A DNA stretch of 64,000 nucleotides from Adiantum capillus-veneris (GCA_014529385.2 CM043942.1:6943001-7007000), one strand, 5' to 3'. Shown: positions 1 through 10,702, counted from the stretch's first letter. The notes: generated from the letters alone by a model not told the origin. Program-made: numbers and translations.

Positions 1-54
1 ACTATGTTGGCTTTAAATCTACAGCCTACCCCCCCCTGCTCCCTTCACAGTTAC

Positions 55-640
55 ATTGGCCGACCAAAGGACAGTCTACCCAATGAGCATAGTGGACAAG
101 GTGCCTGTGCAGGCACAAGACTTCACATTTAACTTATTTTGTTGTGGTTCGTCTTCCCCAGGTTGAGGGCGGATTTCCCTTGCTCATCAGTAGACCATGG
201 CTGCGACACACTAAAGCACTTCATGATTGCGGAAACACCGCCATGTGGATACATACTCCTGGCTCCACAATGCACCCATTCGCCTAGAAGGAGGCATGGA
301 TCCCGTTGTACAGCATAGTTCTTTGTCCCTAGAGACCAGCCTTGAATTGGAGCAGCCTACTCCACCTGATGGGTAGGACGAACATCTACTGCAGTGGTTG
401 GATGCTACCACAACTATGCCTTGTTATGGAGTCTCTATTCAATCTTTGCCCGAGGGTACACCCTCTTTCAATGTTTCCACAGTAACTAAACCCAATGAGC
501 CACCTGAGTCTGCTCAAAGGGTGGAAATCATAGCACCTACTGACCATGCGCACTTGGTGGAAGCCTTTGGATGGAGTGAGCCTATAAAGATTCATAGTAG
601 CGGAAACACATCTCCTCTACAGGAGTTCACCCCCCCTCAT
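55..640 (+). pseudogene. Ty3/gypsy-type retropepsin region, relic (family A)
   Basis: Frame pieces near 55-110 read ADQRTVYPMSIVDKVPVQ and pieces near 160-250 read LRHTKALHDCGNTAMWIHT. These match the region just after the active site of plant gypsy-like aspartic proteases (ADQxxVxPxGIxxxVxV, then GRPWLRxxxAxHDWG). A stop and frame changes separate the two pieces, so it is dead. A second, diverged copy lies on the minus strand at 14936-15590, and the two align through a shared stretch beginning MPCYxVxIQS. The catalytic DTG is not seen and would lie upstream of the window start. The assignment rests on motif recognition. Confidence 0.55.
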
Positions 641-651
641 CATCAGCCCCA

Positions 652-1254
652 TTGGTGTCTGCTTCTCCGACCAAGAATAAGCTCTCCTCAGTGTCTAGCA
701 AACTCCCCTTCAACGAGCTTCCTCAAGGCGGGATACAACAACAAAATGTTGATTTCAAGCCTGATGAGTTCCCTGCTCATGATGTCTCTTTGCTCCTTGA
801 CGCAGAAACCTCAACTCCAGGGAATTCTCTAGCAGTGTCATCTCCAGATCCAGTAAAAGGAAGACACTTCTACGACTCTTGTAACAAGCTGCAGAGCAGA
901 TTGCTATGGTTTGTGTCACAGAAGATGAGGTTAGCCTCATTTAAGGTTACAAAAGCATCTAGTAATACTGATTTTGGAAGAGACTGGTGTGTAAAACTAT
1001 TCGGAAGACCAGTGAATATACTGCTATGTGGACCTTCTGTCGGGAATCTAACTACAAACTTGGAACAAGTCAACTTCAGCTTTGCTGGGCAGCATCTGTG
1101 CCTGTGCATCCAAAAAGACCTTCACCCTCACCAAAGTCCCCTACCCACCCCTTCATCAAACCTCCACACCTGGGCAGTGACACGTGGCAAGTGTTACAGA
1201 TGGTGGTCCAATGGACACCGTGGCCAGATGACCACCACCTCAGTTAGGAGATAG
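652..1254 (+). other. Open frame of unknown nature after the family A relic
   Basis: A 200-codon frame overlaps the end of the family A relic and contains a Ser/Thr/Pro-rich first half and a Cys/Trp-containing second half. I recognise no domain. It may be the linker between protease and RT of the same gypsy relic, or chance. There is no matching second copy in the window to test it. Confidence 0.2.
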
Positions 1255-1259
1255 GCTTA

Positions 1260-1690
1260 GCTAGCTTGGGATATCTACCAGCTGTTGGTGACCCTTAGGA
1301 GATGCATATGAGTGCTTGGTCGGTACGCATCATTATCCACTTTTGTATGGTTTAGCATCTAGCCTTGGGTCCTAAGCCAGGAGTTCTCCTACCACTGGCA
1401 CTCTCCCTGCACATTGGAGCCTCGACACCCCATTGTACCTTGAGTCCTGAGCTTGGAGTTGTGAGTGCTGCCAGCCAGAGTTGTATGGTTCTTTGAACTT
1501 GTCGAGTTCCATTGAGTTGAGTCTGCAATTGTGTTTACGTCGTATCGCGTTTTTGAGTCATATTTCACTTCTCTGTTTGAGTCATGTTCCTGTGTGATGT
1601 TTCTTCTGTTGGACTGAGGTTTCATGCATACTGCACTAAGGAGCACCCATTCTAGAGAGCACGACACCTTTTCCTCGCTACAGTACTCCC
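1260..1690. other. No gene seen; LTR-like non-coding stretch
   Basis: No supported coding frame. The T-rich composition with short GAGT/TTGAG runs resembles an LTR or UTR, but no matching copy, TG..CA end or duplicated flank was found in the window. Confidence 0.3.
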
Positions 1691-1739
1691 AGAACCGGAC
1701 ATATGTGAAGCATCTAAAGACTTACAAGATTCACGCAAA

Positions 1740-2830
1740 ATGGCGAGCGGCCATTGATTCTCCTCTCGGGTCGGGAAGAAAGCTAAAAGGATAGACAAGT
1801 GCAGAAAAGCGGAAAATGTACTCGCAGAAAGAGCTGTGCAGAACTCGTGACAAGAAGATCAACCAGATAATGAAAGGCTTGCAGCACTCTCGAAAAAAAT
1901 CTGCAGATTTCCCCGGTTATTTGGACCAGAAGCCTACTTTCGAGGTGGCAAGCAGATCCAACAAGTGTGTTCGTTTTGAGGATGACCCAGATTTTTCTTC
2001 GTCTTCAGAGAATTCTGACAATTTGTCGTCCTCTAGTTCTAGTGAGGATGAGAAAAGCGAAGGAAGCAGAGAAAAAGCAAGAAAAGTAATGAAAGTATAT
2101 TTCTGAAGAAGTCCAGAAGGCATGGGACTCGGGAGGCCATCTAGCAGTTTGGAGGAGGAGAGCTCGTCCTCTTCTGACAATGAGCAGATGCGCAACAAGA
2201 CCAAGGTGTTCAAGGAGGGGGGTCAGGTCGTCAGGTTTTAGACGCTCTCAAGCTATCATGGCACCCATCGAGCCCTTGAGTTTGTACAGCAGCTTGGCGT
2301 TGCCTTCTTTGGAGGTTGGTTCATCAAACACTCCAAGGTGCGAAGAGCGGCATCTTACTTGGAAGGGAACTACACAAACATGGTCTACTCTATTATTACG
2401 CAGAGAAGCACCTGCTACGAGGATAAAATTCAAGAAGATTTTGACGTCCACTTGTATAGTAGACAAAAATGAAAGAAATATCATCACAGCTTGGCATCAT
2501 TTGAGAATGACTAAGAAAGATTCATTGGATGACTACTACCAGAGGTTTTGGGATACTTAATTGCCAATGTCTTCGTTTCGGAAGATTACTTTGAGGAACC
2601 AGATTGAGAGGTTTTGTTGTGGTTTGCCAAAAGGAATCGAGATTCAACAGTATTGTCTAGAACAAAAGTCTAACTCTATTCAAAAACTTATGGGACATGC
2701 TAAGCAAGGATTTGGAATGCATGCCGGCTCATTGACTTATCCTACTGACAGGATAGTATACACCTCGACAAGGCAAGAATCTTGCAGTGAATGGGAATCG
2801 GATGACAGCTCATGACAGGATTCCCGAGCA
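1740..2830 (+). pseudogene. Ty3/gypsy Gag, degraded (family B, third copy)
   Basis: Pieces at 1816-2106, 2180-2560 and 2561-2815 parallel the Gag of element B-b (44316-45643). Shared blocks are DFPGYL, VRFE followed by a Ser/Asp/Glu-rich run, WSTLLLR, TAWxHLRMTK and QIERFCCGLP. This is the capsid-like retrotransposon Gag fold of plant chromoviruses. Several frameshifts make it non-functional. It is not followed by protease or RT; the next recognisable piece, at 3184, is the extreme end of pol, so most of pol has been deleted. Confidence 0.75.
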
Positions 2831-3183
2831 GTAAGAGAATCAGATGGACGCACATCAAAGGGTTCTAACGAACTAAGGAACCACATGCAAGTTCAGTAGA
2901 GGATTCCGGAGAAGAACACGGATCATATGATAGTGCATCTCAAGGTTCCGATGATTGAGACTGACGTGCCAGAGGACAAGGAGGGCTAGCGAGGCTACCC
3001 ACAGGTCCTAAGGCACAAGGTAAGAAAGGAAAGGGAATCAACTGGTAGATTAGAGAATTCCACACATCCAGATTGAGGTGCCAAGGACAAGGAAGCCAGC
3101 AGGGCTACCAACAGGTCACAGTGCATGAGAAAAGAATAGAAAGGTAAGCTAGGTCCATTGGATAATTTGGTCAAGGGTACTTT

Positions 3184-3290
3184 TTGGCCCTCGATGCAAA
3201 GTGGATGGAGGAGGAGAACCTTGCAAATTCTCTTCAGAGAGAGTTGTACCTTGAAAATTTTGGGCTCTTAGCAATGTCTATGCCAAAAGT
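3184..3290 (+). pseudogene. End of gypsy pol (chromodomain-like tail), family B
   Basis: The frame begins with [14 protein letters not shown], nearly the same as the end of the integrase/chromodomain region of B-b at 42600-42690 (LDAKWMEE). With the Gag relic upstream it shows one family B copy that lost about 3-4 kb between Gag and the end of pol. Between them, 2980-3180 holds a twice-repeated block (GACAAGGA..GGGCTACC..ACAGGTC) about 95 bp apart. Confidence 0.65.
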
Positions 3291-3299
3291 TAGCTTGGG

Positions 3300-3810
3300 T
3301 TGTGGGTTGGGCAAATATTTACATTTGGAGTTCAGCAATGCTAAACAGAGTGAACAAAATAATCAAGGTAGCTTTTGGGGGGCTTTGTGACTACTTCAAC
3401 GGATGGGTTGGACAACAGTTCTGTGATATAGCCACATTCAAAATGGTAGGTGGCAAACGAGTCTTTTTCAACAATCTGCGGAATTTTCTAAAGCTGGTTC
3501 CACGAGACGGTACGAGAAATGTGCTATTGATCTACAACAGTCCTTATAATGCCATTATAATTCGCCTGGATACATCATTGTACCTGGCCTAGAGGATCGC
3601 AAGAGTGAATTCTTGTCCAAGGATGTGCAAGAGGTTCTTGCCAAGTGGCGTGATGCTACGGATCGGTCAACCGAAGCTTTCACCTTCAATGTGAAGCCTA
3701 CATCAGAAGACGACTATGTTAAAGTTGCAGTCAAGCGAGGTGAAGAGACGACCAGCTATAAAGGATACTCAATGGGGCCACGTTCGATGCCAATGGTCTT
3801 TGAGTCCTAG
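3300..3810 (+). pseudogene. Host-like 3' gene end, function unknown
   Basis: The last frame reads ...NSPGYIIVPGLEDRK... and ends ...GPRSMPMVFES at a TAG near 3808; upstream, 3302-3592 is open in another frame. Composition is that of an ordinary soluble plant protein and nothing resembles retroelement domains. The sequence after the stop is T-rich and looks like a 3' UTR. The frame change near 3550 could be an intron border or a frameshift. It may be the terminal exon of a host gene or a captured gene fragment. I do not recognise the family. Confidence 0.35.
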
Positions 3811-4240
3811 TATCTCATCCTTGTCATGAAGGGATATTTGTAAAAAGCTCATGTAATTTCAGGAAGCTAAGCTTTGTAGCAAACCCTTGTACTGCCAGTT
3901 TTGTCATTACAGCTTAACGCTCTTAGTAACCCATGTATATGCCTACTTCACAGGAGGGATGGTTTTTTGGACAACATTTTGAAAACCTCTGTACTGAGTG
4001 ATTAACATGTAACTCATCGGCAACACGAAAGTTGAATTTATAGTTATTCCATTATGTCAGTTTAACATGCTTTGGACTCTAATTTTTATGCTTTGGACTC
4101 AATTTATGTTGTGGGTAGTGTGTGTTTGGTTGTGGCTGTGGATGGTGTCAGACACGTTAGTTAAGGCCTCTAAGACCATGTTGTGTAGTCATTAGAGGCC
4201 TCTTGTCATTATAATCATGTTGTGTTTTAGCATTCTAGCA
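3811..4240. other. AT-rich stretch, no gene seen
   Basis: Probably the 3' flank of the preceding gene end. No repeat partner was found in the window. Confidence 0.3.
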
Positions 4241-4585
4241 CTAGAAAGTAACAATACAGGTACCAATCACGGTACTTGGTGTACTTGATGTGCAGGCAAG
4301 TATTTTACCCACAATAGTAGTTTAGGGTATCCTATCTGCAAACAGATACATGTGAAGAATGTTGGGAGACTAACAATAATGGTACTTAAAGTACCTAATT
4401 TACATATATGTTCCATGCATGGTACTTTAAGTACCTAATTTGACACTTCTACATTGTAGAACATGCACTAAAACCCTGTCATTGGTAATTTGAGACTACC
4501 TAGATACCCAGTCACATGCTTGAAACCTGAACTGTAGTAAGTTTAAAATTACTTTGAAGTACACATGTTGGTACAATAAATGGGA
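4240..4585. repeat. GTAC-rich block, left subterminal region of a putative DNA transposon
   Basis: It contains repeated GGTACTT/AAGTACC motifs, several as near-palindromes (GGTACTTAAAGTACC near 4381, GGTACTTTAAGTACC near 4420), and GTACACATGTTGGTAC near 4559. The same motif density and a GTACATGTTGG match recur at 8820-9050 on the far side of the transposase-like gene. Paired subterminal repeats are usual in plant DNA transposons. The exact ends and terminal inverted repeats were not found. Confidence 0.4.
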
Positions 4586-4847
4586 GAAAAGACAGTTTGT
4601 TGGCATGTAGGTGAGCCTTTGGTGATTATGCTTCTAGAGTCAGAGTGTCCACAATAGAGACTAACGACACGGCCAAGGCCTCCCCAAGCCACCTCCTGCA
4701 CAAACACAACCTCCTCTCCTCTGCAATTTTTCAAACAAATGTTTGCACGAGGGCTGAAAAATGCAATCACCTCCAAGGGCTTCACCACATTAAAAACGCA
4801 GCCAGGAGTCTCTCGGTCCCTTTTATAAAGAGAGGGTCTCCCACACT

Positions 4848-5968
4848 TGTCACGTGACACATCCAACCCTATGTGTCCGTGGACAAGGTACAGCATGACC
4901 AAGGTTCAGTTCCGTCAAGTCAATCTAGAATAGGAAGTGATCTAAAACTTTTGTGAGTCTGTTCGCAGACCGTACAGGTCCAGACACTTAGATTAGATGC
5001 ATATCCTCCGGTTGCACACAACATGATCATAAGCATTCCCATCAGAATCCTTCAGGGGAATTTTCCAGTGCATTTAACCTATTTTCCCTATTTTTGACAT
5101 TTTTCACTTATTAATTTAAGTGACTTTTGTTGGAAAGTAGGTAGGGAAAATTGAGTAAGTTTGTATATAAGCAAACCTAGGCTAGCACTAATTGGTAGAA
5201 GAGGCAACAGGAGCACCTTGCTCAACAGGCAACTTCTCAGCAAGATCCCCTTGGTGGCGTTTTCCCTCCAAGGAAGCATCGCCAAGATCCCCCGTCTTCT
5301 AGCGTTTCCATCAGCAAGAAGTCTCATCGCCAGCAGTTTCCAGCACTTGGTGTTTTCAGCCACAGCACCATCGCCAAGCATCCTCAGCCCTAGCGTTTTT
5401 CATCCAAGCACTTGTCGCCACAAATCTCAGTCCTTGGGCATTTTCAGCAAGCCTTTGTCGCCCTCTTTCCATAGCCATTTCAGCCTCACAACAGCAGCAG
5501 AATTTCAGCAATAAAGACCTGCAAATCAGCGTTTTTTTCATAGCGTTTTCAGCAGTAGCAGTTTTCAACCCCTGGCGTTTTTTGGACAGCAGGACAAAAG
5601 CATCAGATTTCAGCCCTTAGATCGGTCTCGCCATCCTTGTCGTCGTCATCGATCTAGCCTAGACTTGCATCAGTCACATGCATCCACTTTGTACCAGCTT
5701 GTGCAATCAATCGTAGACCACTCTTGCCAACGAGAGTGGGGCCTTCGGAGGAGGGTTTGACAACATCTCTGGTGTCGTATTCTCTTCTCTCTCTATCTCT
5801 CAGTCTCATGCACTTTCATTCACAGTGTCCACTCACTTTGTTGTGTCCATTGCACTCTCTCACTAAAGGAACGGAAGGCTCTCCCTTCCGTAAGTAAAAG
5901 GAACCTTGAGCACAGTTCGGACCACTCATCTTGAACAAAGTTCAACATTCATTCCGCAGCACCTAACA
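4848..5968 (+). mobile_element. Solo LTR, family C, with TSD ACACT
   Basis: It starts TGTCACGTGACA and ends GCACCTAACA. The 5 bp before (4843-4847) and after (5969-5973) are both ACACT, an exact target duplication, so this is a solo LTR left by LTR-LTR recombination. A TATA box, TATATAA, lies at 5164-5170. Downstream is a cluster of GCGTTTT motifs common to all family C LTRs. Other copies are at 28335, 31039, 39320 and 54292. Confidence 0.93.
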
Positions 5969-5973
5969 ACACT

Positions 5974-6204
5974 TTACCAGCATGAAAACACTACTATATC
6001 TGACTTGTATGCTCGCTGAAAATCAGCACTCTGACATCATGAGGGAAGTGGCGGTGGAAGAGAGAGACACACCACACATGGACTATAGAAAGAGAAAAGA
6101 GAATCAAGAGGCTACATTTGTGATTAGGTGTTTTGGGAGGACTCAGGTACAAAAAAAATAAATGCAGCAAAACAATTGCTTATTAGGCTCAAAGATACAG
6201 AGAC
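5974..6204. other. Interval without gene between solo LTR and transposase-like gene
   Basis: Likely the 3' non-coding part of the DNA transposon whose protein lies on the minus strand at 6205-8736. No motif was recognised. Confidence 0.25.
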
Positions 6205-6715
6205 CTACAACACCGTTGGCATGCTATTGTACACATTTTCGTAAACCTCTAGAGATAATCTAAACTTATGTGGCTCTCCATGCAAGGGTTCCAAAGGTAT
6301 CTTGATGGATCGAACCAAGTGCGATGCTAGCAACACTTTTGGCTCGTCAGGAGGTATGTAAAAAACATCCTCAGTACCATCAACAAGCTCATAGTAGTAG
6401 CCCTCAACCAAATAGGAATTAGGAAAAATGCACTTATCCCAAGAATCTCTTAGAGCTCGTGTTGTTTTGAATTTCTCCTTCGAGCACCTCAAGGATAGAA
6501 GTGTGCTCCATCTTCGTTCGTATTCATGGCAAAGTTGTCACCTACACGCAAACCTTCACTAATAGCATCATGATGTCCACCATACATAGGCAAATCTAAT
6601 CCTTCATTGTCACTTGATTGATCGCTTTCTTCATCATTGCTTTCCAAGGGTTCGATGGCGATATACTGCCAGTTTTCGACATGTGTGTTGTTAAGGCATT
6701 GCCTCCAATGTTACG

Positions 6716-7320
6716 TGTCAAAAATTGGTGACGTGGCAAAGCCACCCGGACAAATGCACACGCAGATGTGGTGACGTGGACAAACAGTACGAACTGTCCT
6801 CAAACTACGCTGACAGATGATGACGTGGCAGACTGTATGGCAGCACCGGATTTTACGCTGACAGGTACCACGTGGCAATAGTACGGATTTTCGTAAATTG
6901 CACTAACATGTGCCACGTGGCAACAGTACAGATTTTCGTAAATTGCGCTGATTGCTTTTTGGGCAGTTTTGGAGTTAGAAGCTTTTGGGATTGTTTGCTT
7001 TTAAGTTTTGAAGCTTTTGGGGCATTGCTTTTGGCATCCTTTGTAAGAATAAAAAAGCCCCAAGGGCCTCACTCTTCAGAGCATCTGGACGTAGAGTCTA
7101 AGAGCGGAGGACCCCGCGGGAGTTGTACTTTGCTCAAAGATTAATATAAAAGAAATATTGAAAGGAACGCCAATCTTTGGGGCCAATCTCTCTAGGCACG
7201 GCACTACGCCGGGCCGTGTCGACCAAATTGAACTGTGATTTTAAAGTTGTGAAGTATTTTAAATGAATCTCTCTCGTGTCGCGGCACAATCTAGACTTGG
7301 GGTGTCCAAGTTTTGTTACA
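6716..7320 (+). mobile_element. Solo LTR, family B
   Basis: It starts TGTCAAAAATTGGTGACG and ends AGTTTTGTTACA, matching B-a and B-b LTRs in reverse orientation. Shared internal landmarks include TTGGGGCCAAT, AGGCACGG and CTTGG..TGTCCAAG. Flanks TTACG (6711-6715) and TTGTG (7321-7325) match at only three of five positions, so the target duplication has decayed. It lies inside the transposase-like gene. Five ACGT-core sites occur in the first 210 bp. Confidence 0.8.
6729..6920. promoter_or_regulatory. Cluster of ACGT-core (bZIP-type) sites in LTR U3
   Basis: TGACGTGG occurs at 6729-6736, 6772-6779 and 6821-6828; CCACGTGG occurs at 6868-6875 and 6913-6920. Plant bZIP factors (G-box/ABRE binders) recognise ACGT cores of this kind. 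Placement in the upstream part of the LTR fits an enhancer. Binding is inferred. Confidence 0.5.
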
Positions 7321-8819
7321 TTGTGACATACAAAACTGACAAAAACATGAGAGAGGTTTGTAGCGAAGTGCACACTTGTCATTCCTAGAGTGTCCATTCA
7401 CACAATGCAAAGAGCGTGACCCTTCCACTCGCTTGCAATTCCATTTCCTCTCCCTCATCTCACATCAACCGCTTCGACGTCTCAAAAAATTCGAGTCACC
7501 TCTAACCGGGTGTTTTCATCATGAAATTTATGTTTCCATAAACTAATCACATCCTTTGCACACTTCATGTGCCATGCATCAAGTTTCAATTGCTCATGTG
7601 TCAGAGCCTTTTTGACAATTGCACCGGTCCCATCATGCTCTCCTTTACCATGGCTCGATGCAAAGAAACTCCATAGCATCTCAACGCAAGTCAAAGAGTA
7701 GTACCTAGATCAATGACACGTCTCAAAGGCTAGGAAAAAATAAGAAACTTGAAATCATGTTCAAGAGATCAGAGAAGCTAAAATATCTTGACACAAAGAA
7801 AAATGGCTTGGATGCCTTGAATTGAGCAACACATCCGTCTGACCAGACCCACTACCGCTTTGAGGAGTTGAATCCTTGCTCCTATAGCCACACATTATGC
7901 AATTGCATGCAATGCTGCACAAACAATGTGTCATGCTCTTTGTCATCAGAGATGTAAAAATGTATATACTTTAACACCCTGTCAACCTCGTCTCGAACAT
8001 AGGTGATGTGCACCAAGATTGACTTGTGAAGAGTACCAATGCATTGATTGGATTTCATTTAGCTCCTTGAAAGAGTAAATCTTAGCAAAGTCTATAACAA
8101 AGACTACTACGTCTCTAGGAAACCTTTGAATGCAGTCTTTGAATTGCTGAGATTGCGATCTGGCAATAAAATTGTGTCTGATGTAGATGGTTAGATGCTT
8201 TTTATGGAAGGATGTAAAATTTGCACATCCCATTTCCTTGACCACTATAACCTTGCGCTTCTTGCCCTCTTGATGGGCTGATGTAGCGTCTTCAAACACC
8301 TTTACTCAAATCTGGAATGCATTTTTCAAATTCTTCTTTTGAACAGAGCATTAACCGCTACGATCCATATTGATCACATTCTCCCTTCAAGCAAGAGAGC
8401 TTATGAAACGTAGACTCGTCTGGCTTCGGACATAATACCATCTCAGCCAATTTGTTGATGCTATTGTGTGTGTATGCAGTAGCTCCACACTTTCCTAGAC
8501 CTTGTTCTGTGAAGCATACTTGACACTTGCAGCCACACCCTTCACTGTGCACTCCTGTCTTGCTTTGTCTCACCTGGTTGAATGCATCCTTGAGGTTTCA
8601 TCTGTATGTGAGCAATGCAACAACAAGAGTACCTATCCTTCAACTTGCGAACAAACCATGGCTTCAATCCCTCAAAACATCTAAGAGAGATCTTGATGTA
8701 TGAATATTGCATTTGGAATTTGCTATAAAATTCCACATGTCCAATGAAAAGAAAATCTCATCAAAACTTTGAGGCTGTGAAGAAAAGGTTAAAATCATTG
8801 CAACTTGAACATGCTATCT

Positions 8820-9050
8820 AATACGGTACTTTTTTAAACCTTTTGTTAGGTACTAAAGTACCTAAGCCACTGTAAATGGTTTATAAAGTACCAATTTTTG
8901 CAAAGTACCTAAGTCCTTGAAATTGATATTTTAATAAGTACCTCAGAGAGTACATCTAAAGTACCTATATACCTAGAGTTTGTATTCCGAAAGTACATGT
9001 TGGTGGTCGCATGCTAGCTTCTACCTAATCTCAAGGTACTTTTGAAGCTT
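8820..9050. repeat. GTAC-rich block, right subterminal region
   Basis: About eight AAGTACC/GGTACTT motifs within 230 bp, including TTAGGTACTAAAGTACCTAA near 8849. This mirrors the block at 4240-4585, with the transposase-like gene between them. Confidence 0.4.
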
Positions 9051-9169
9051 TTGAGTAGCCCAAGAGAGCCTATTGGTATGTATTGTCATGGTTGTAAAGG
9101 AACTATGAGTATACAAAGGTGGTTTTAAACTACCATTAAATGTACATTTGTTGTCCAAGATAATAGAAC

Positions 9170-9432
9170 TTATGAGTTTACATTGGTGCTTTTGAGCACC
9201 AACCCCTTTGACAGTGTAGCATTACTAGAATGGGTTTTAGTGAAGGTGACTAAACCATCCTCCAATACCTGACGTATGAAGTGGTACCACACATCTGTGT
9301 GTTAGGTACGCGCATGAAACGTGGCATTTTTGGCTAAATAGACAGCACTCTGGCTATCACAACCCAACATGGGTGTATGAGCAAGCACGCCAAGCTTCTT
9401 TTGCAAGTCTACCCAACCAAATGGCCTCCTTT
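9170..9432 (-). pseudogene. Ty1/copia RNase H domain, relic (element E)
   Basis: Minus-strand pieces read CDSQSAVYLAKNATFHART and VWYHFIRQVLEDGL, the C-terminal RNase H segment of copia Pol (normally DSQSAI.LAKNP.FHARTKHID). Stops are present. It belongs with the gag-protease at 9560-10702. The integrase and RT that should lie between are missing, and a 125-bp family C LTR fragment sits at the junction. Confidence 0.65.
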
Positions 9433-9434
9433 GA

Positions 9435-9559
9435 TGTTAGGTGCAGCGGAATGAATGTTTGCGCTTTGCTCAAGATGAGTGCTCCGAACTGTGCTCAAGG
9501 TTCCTTTTGTTCTTATGGAAGGGAGAGCCTTCCGCTCTTAATGAGAGAGTGCAATGATC
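9435..9559 (-). mobile_element. Fragment of family C LTR (3' end only)
   Basis: It begins TGTTAGGTGCAGCGG, the reverse complement of the family C LTR end, and follows that LTR to about 9559 (GATCACAAACAA). The rest of the ~1.1-kb LTR is missing. Its position between copia protease and RNase H suggests an insertion followed by a deletion that removed the LTR body together with integrase and RT. Confidence 0.8.
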
Positions 9560-10702
9560 ACAAACAATGAACATTGTTAAGAGCCAAACGCATAGTACCC
9601 ATTCCCTCAATATTGCAAGCAAAATTATCACCAAGCTACACCTTGCCATAATTGCCTGTCGCATATGTAGCAAAACACTCCAAAGATGGAGTCACATGGA
9701 ATGAAGCACCAAAATCCACTATCCATAACTGGGATAGGCCATCATTAGCACTGAGCAATGCATCAATGACATCTTTCTTCGAGATAGGCATGTCTTCTGC
9801 ATTAGCTATCACCAAATCTGAGGGGCATGAAGCCGCAACCAAGATTTCCTCAACGTCTGACAGCTCCTCAATGACCACACTAGAGAATACATTTGCATTT
9901 TCAGCATCCCTGGAGGAATCACCTGCTGATTTTCCCCCTTTTTCTCATCTTTCTTCTTCTTATCTTACGTTTTTACTTCCTTTCCTACTCTCTCTTGAAA
10001 TACCTGCAATCAGGTTTTGTGACCCTTTCTACCACATTGATAACAAGTGACATCCTTATCTTTTGTCTTGCTCTTACTTCTATTTTGAGTCCAGTTGCCC
10101 GCATCACGCTTTTGATTTCTACCTCTTGCATTGTAGGCAGAACTGCCACCTTCCCCACTAGACTTGCGTCTATTCTTTTCTTTGAGAATAGACCCTCTCA
10201 CATAGTCATAAGTGAGGGTGGAACTGTTACTCAAGGAGACAACCAGAGTTTCCCAAGTATCTGGCAATGTCATAAGCAAGAAAATAGCTTTCAATTTATC
10301 ATCGAATTGCTGAAGCCCACTGTCCTGCAACTGGCCCAACACACCTGTAAAAGCACTCAAATGCTCAGAAGCCGACTTCGAGTCATCAAGCTGCATATTC
10401 ACCAACTTTCGCATCAAATGCACCTAGTTCACAAGCGTGGTGTTTTCATAATTGGACTTTAGCTTTTGCCATATTGCATAAGCAGAGTCAAAACGCTTGA
10501 TGTCCATCAAAATGTCATCATTGATAGCCATTTTGATGTAGGCCATAGCCTTCTTATTTAACTTGGCCCACTCCTCGTTAGACAAACCTGGTGGCTTATT
10601 CTGTTCCAATGCATCTTCACAATCCTTTAAGAAAAGGATACCTTGCACGCGTTCTTGCCAAAGATCGAAGCCTTGACCATCGAACCGTTTGATTTCCATC
10701 AA
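9560..10702 (-). pseudogene. Ty1/copia gag and protease, decayed (element E)
   Basis: The N-terminal part (10702-10424) starts MMEIKRFDGQGFDLW and continues into the UBN2-type Gag. An in-frame TAG at about 10424 interrupts it before HLMRKLVNMQL. A CCHC knuckle CYQCGRKGHK lies near 10015, followed by a TGA. The protease piece reads LWIVDFGASFHVTP near 9725, with F in place of the usual S/T of D-S/T-G, so the active site is damaged. This is the Tork/Tnt1-like gag type. PBS and 5' LTR lie upstream at 11153-11482. Confidence 0.75.

Larger units (their letters stand above)
6205..8736 (-). pseudogene. Uncharacterised transposase-like protein, interrupted and decayed
   Basis: Reading the minus strand from 8736 downward, in several frames, blocks appear in a fixed order. 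They are a Cys/His piece (LKPWFVRKLKDRYSCCC), DFAKIYSF..EIQSMHW, YISDDKEHDTLFVQHC, SDGCVAQFK..FFFVSRY, WSFFASSHGKG..DGTGAIVKK, CFCQFC, and a C-terminal block ending KVLLASHLVRSIKIPL. I recall this order (DFAENY, EIQSxHW, SDGxxxQFK, SHGKGxxDG, SHLVRAxKF) from repetitive hypothetical proteins in many eukaryotes that behave like class II transposons; I know no agreed family name. The Asp in DFA and SDG and the E in EIQS could be catalytic, which is inference. Family B solo LTR 6716-7320 splits it between the CFCQFC block and the tail. Stops and frameshifts make it a relic of about 640 codons. Confidence 0.6.
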
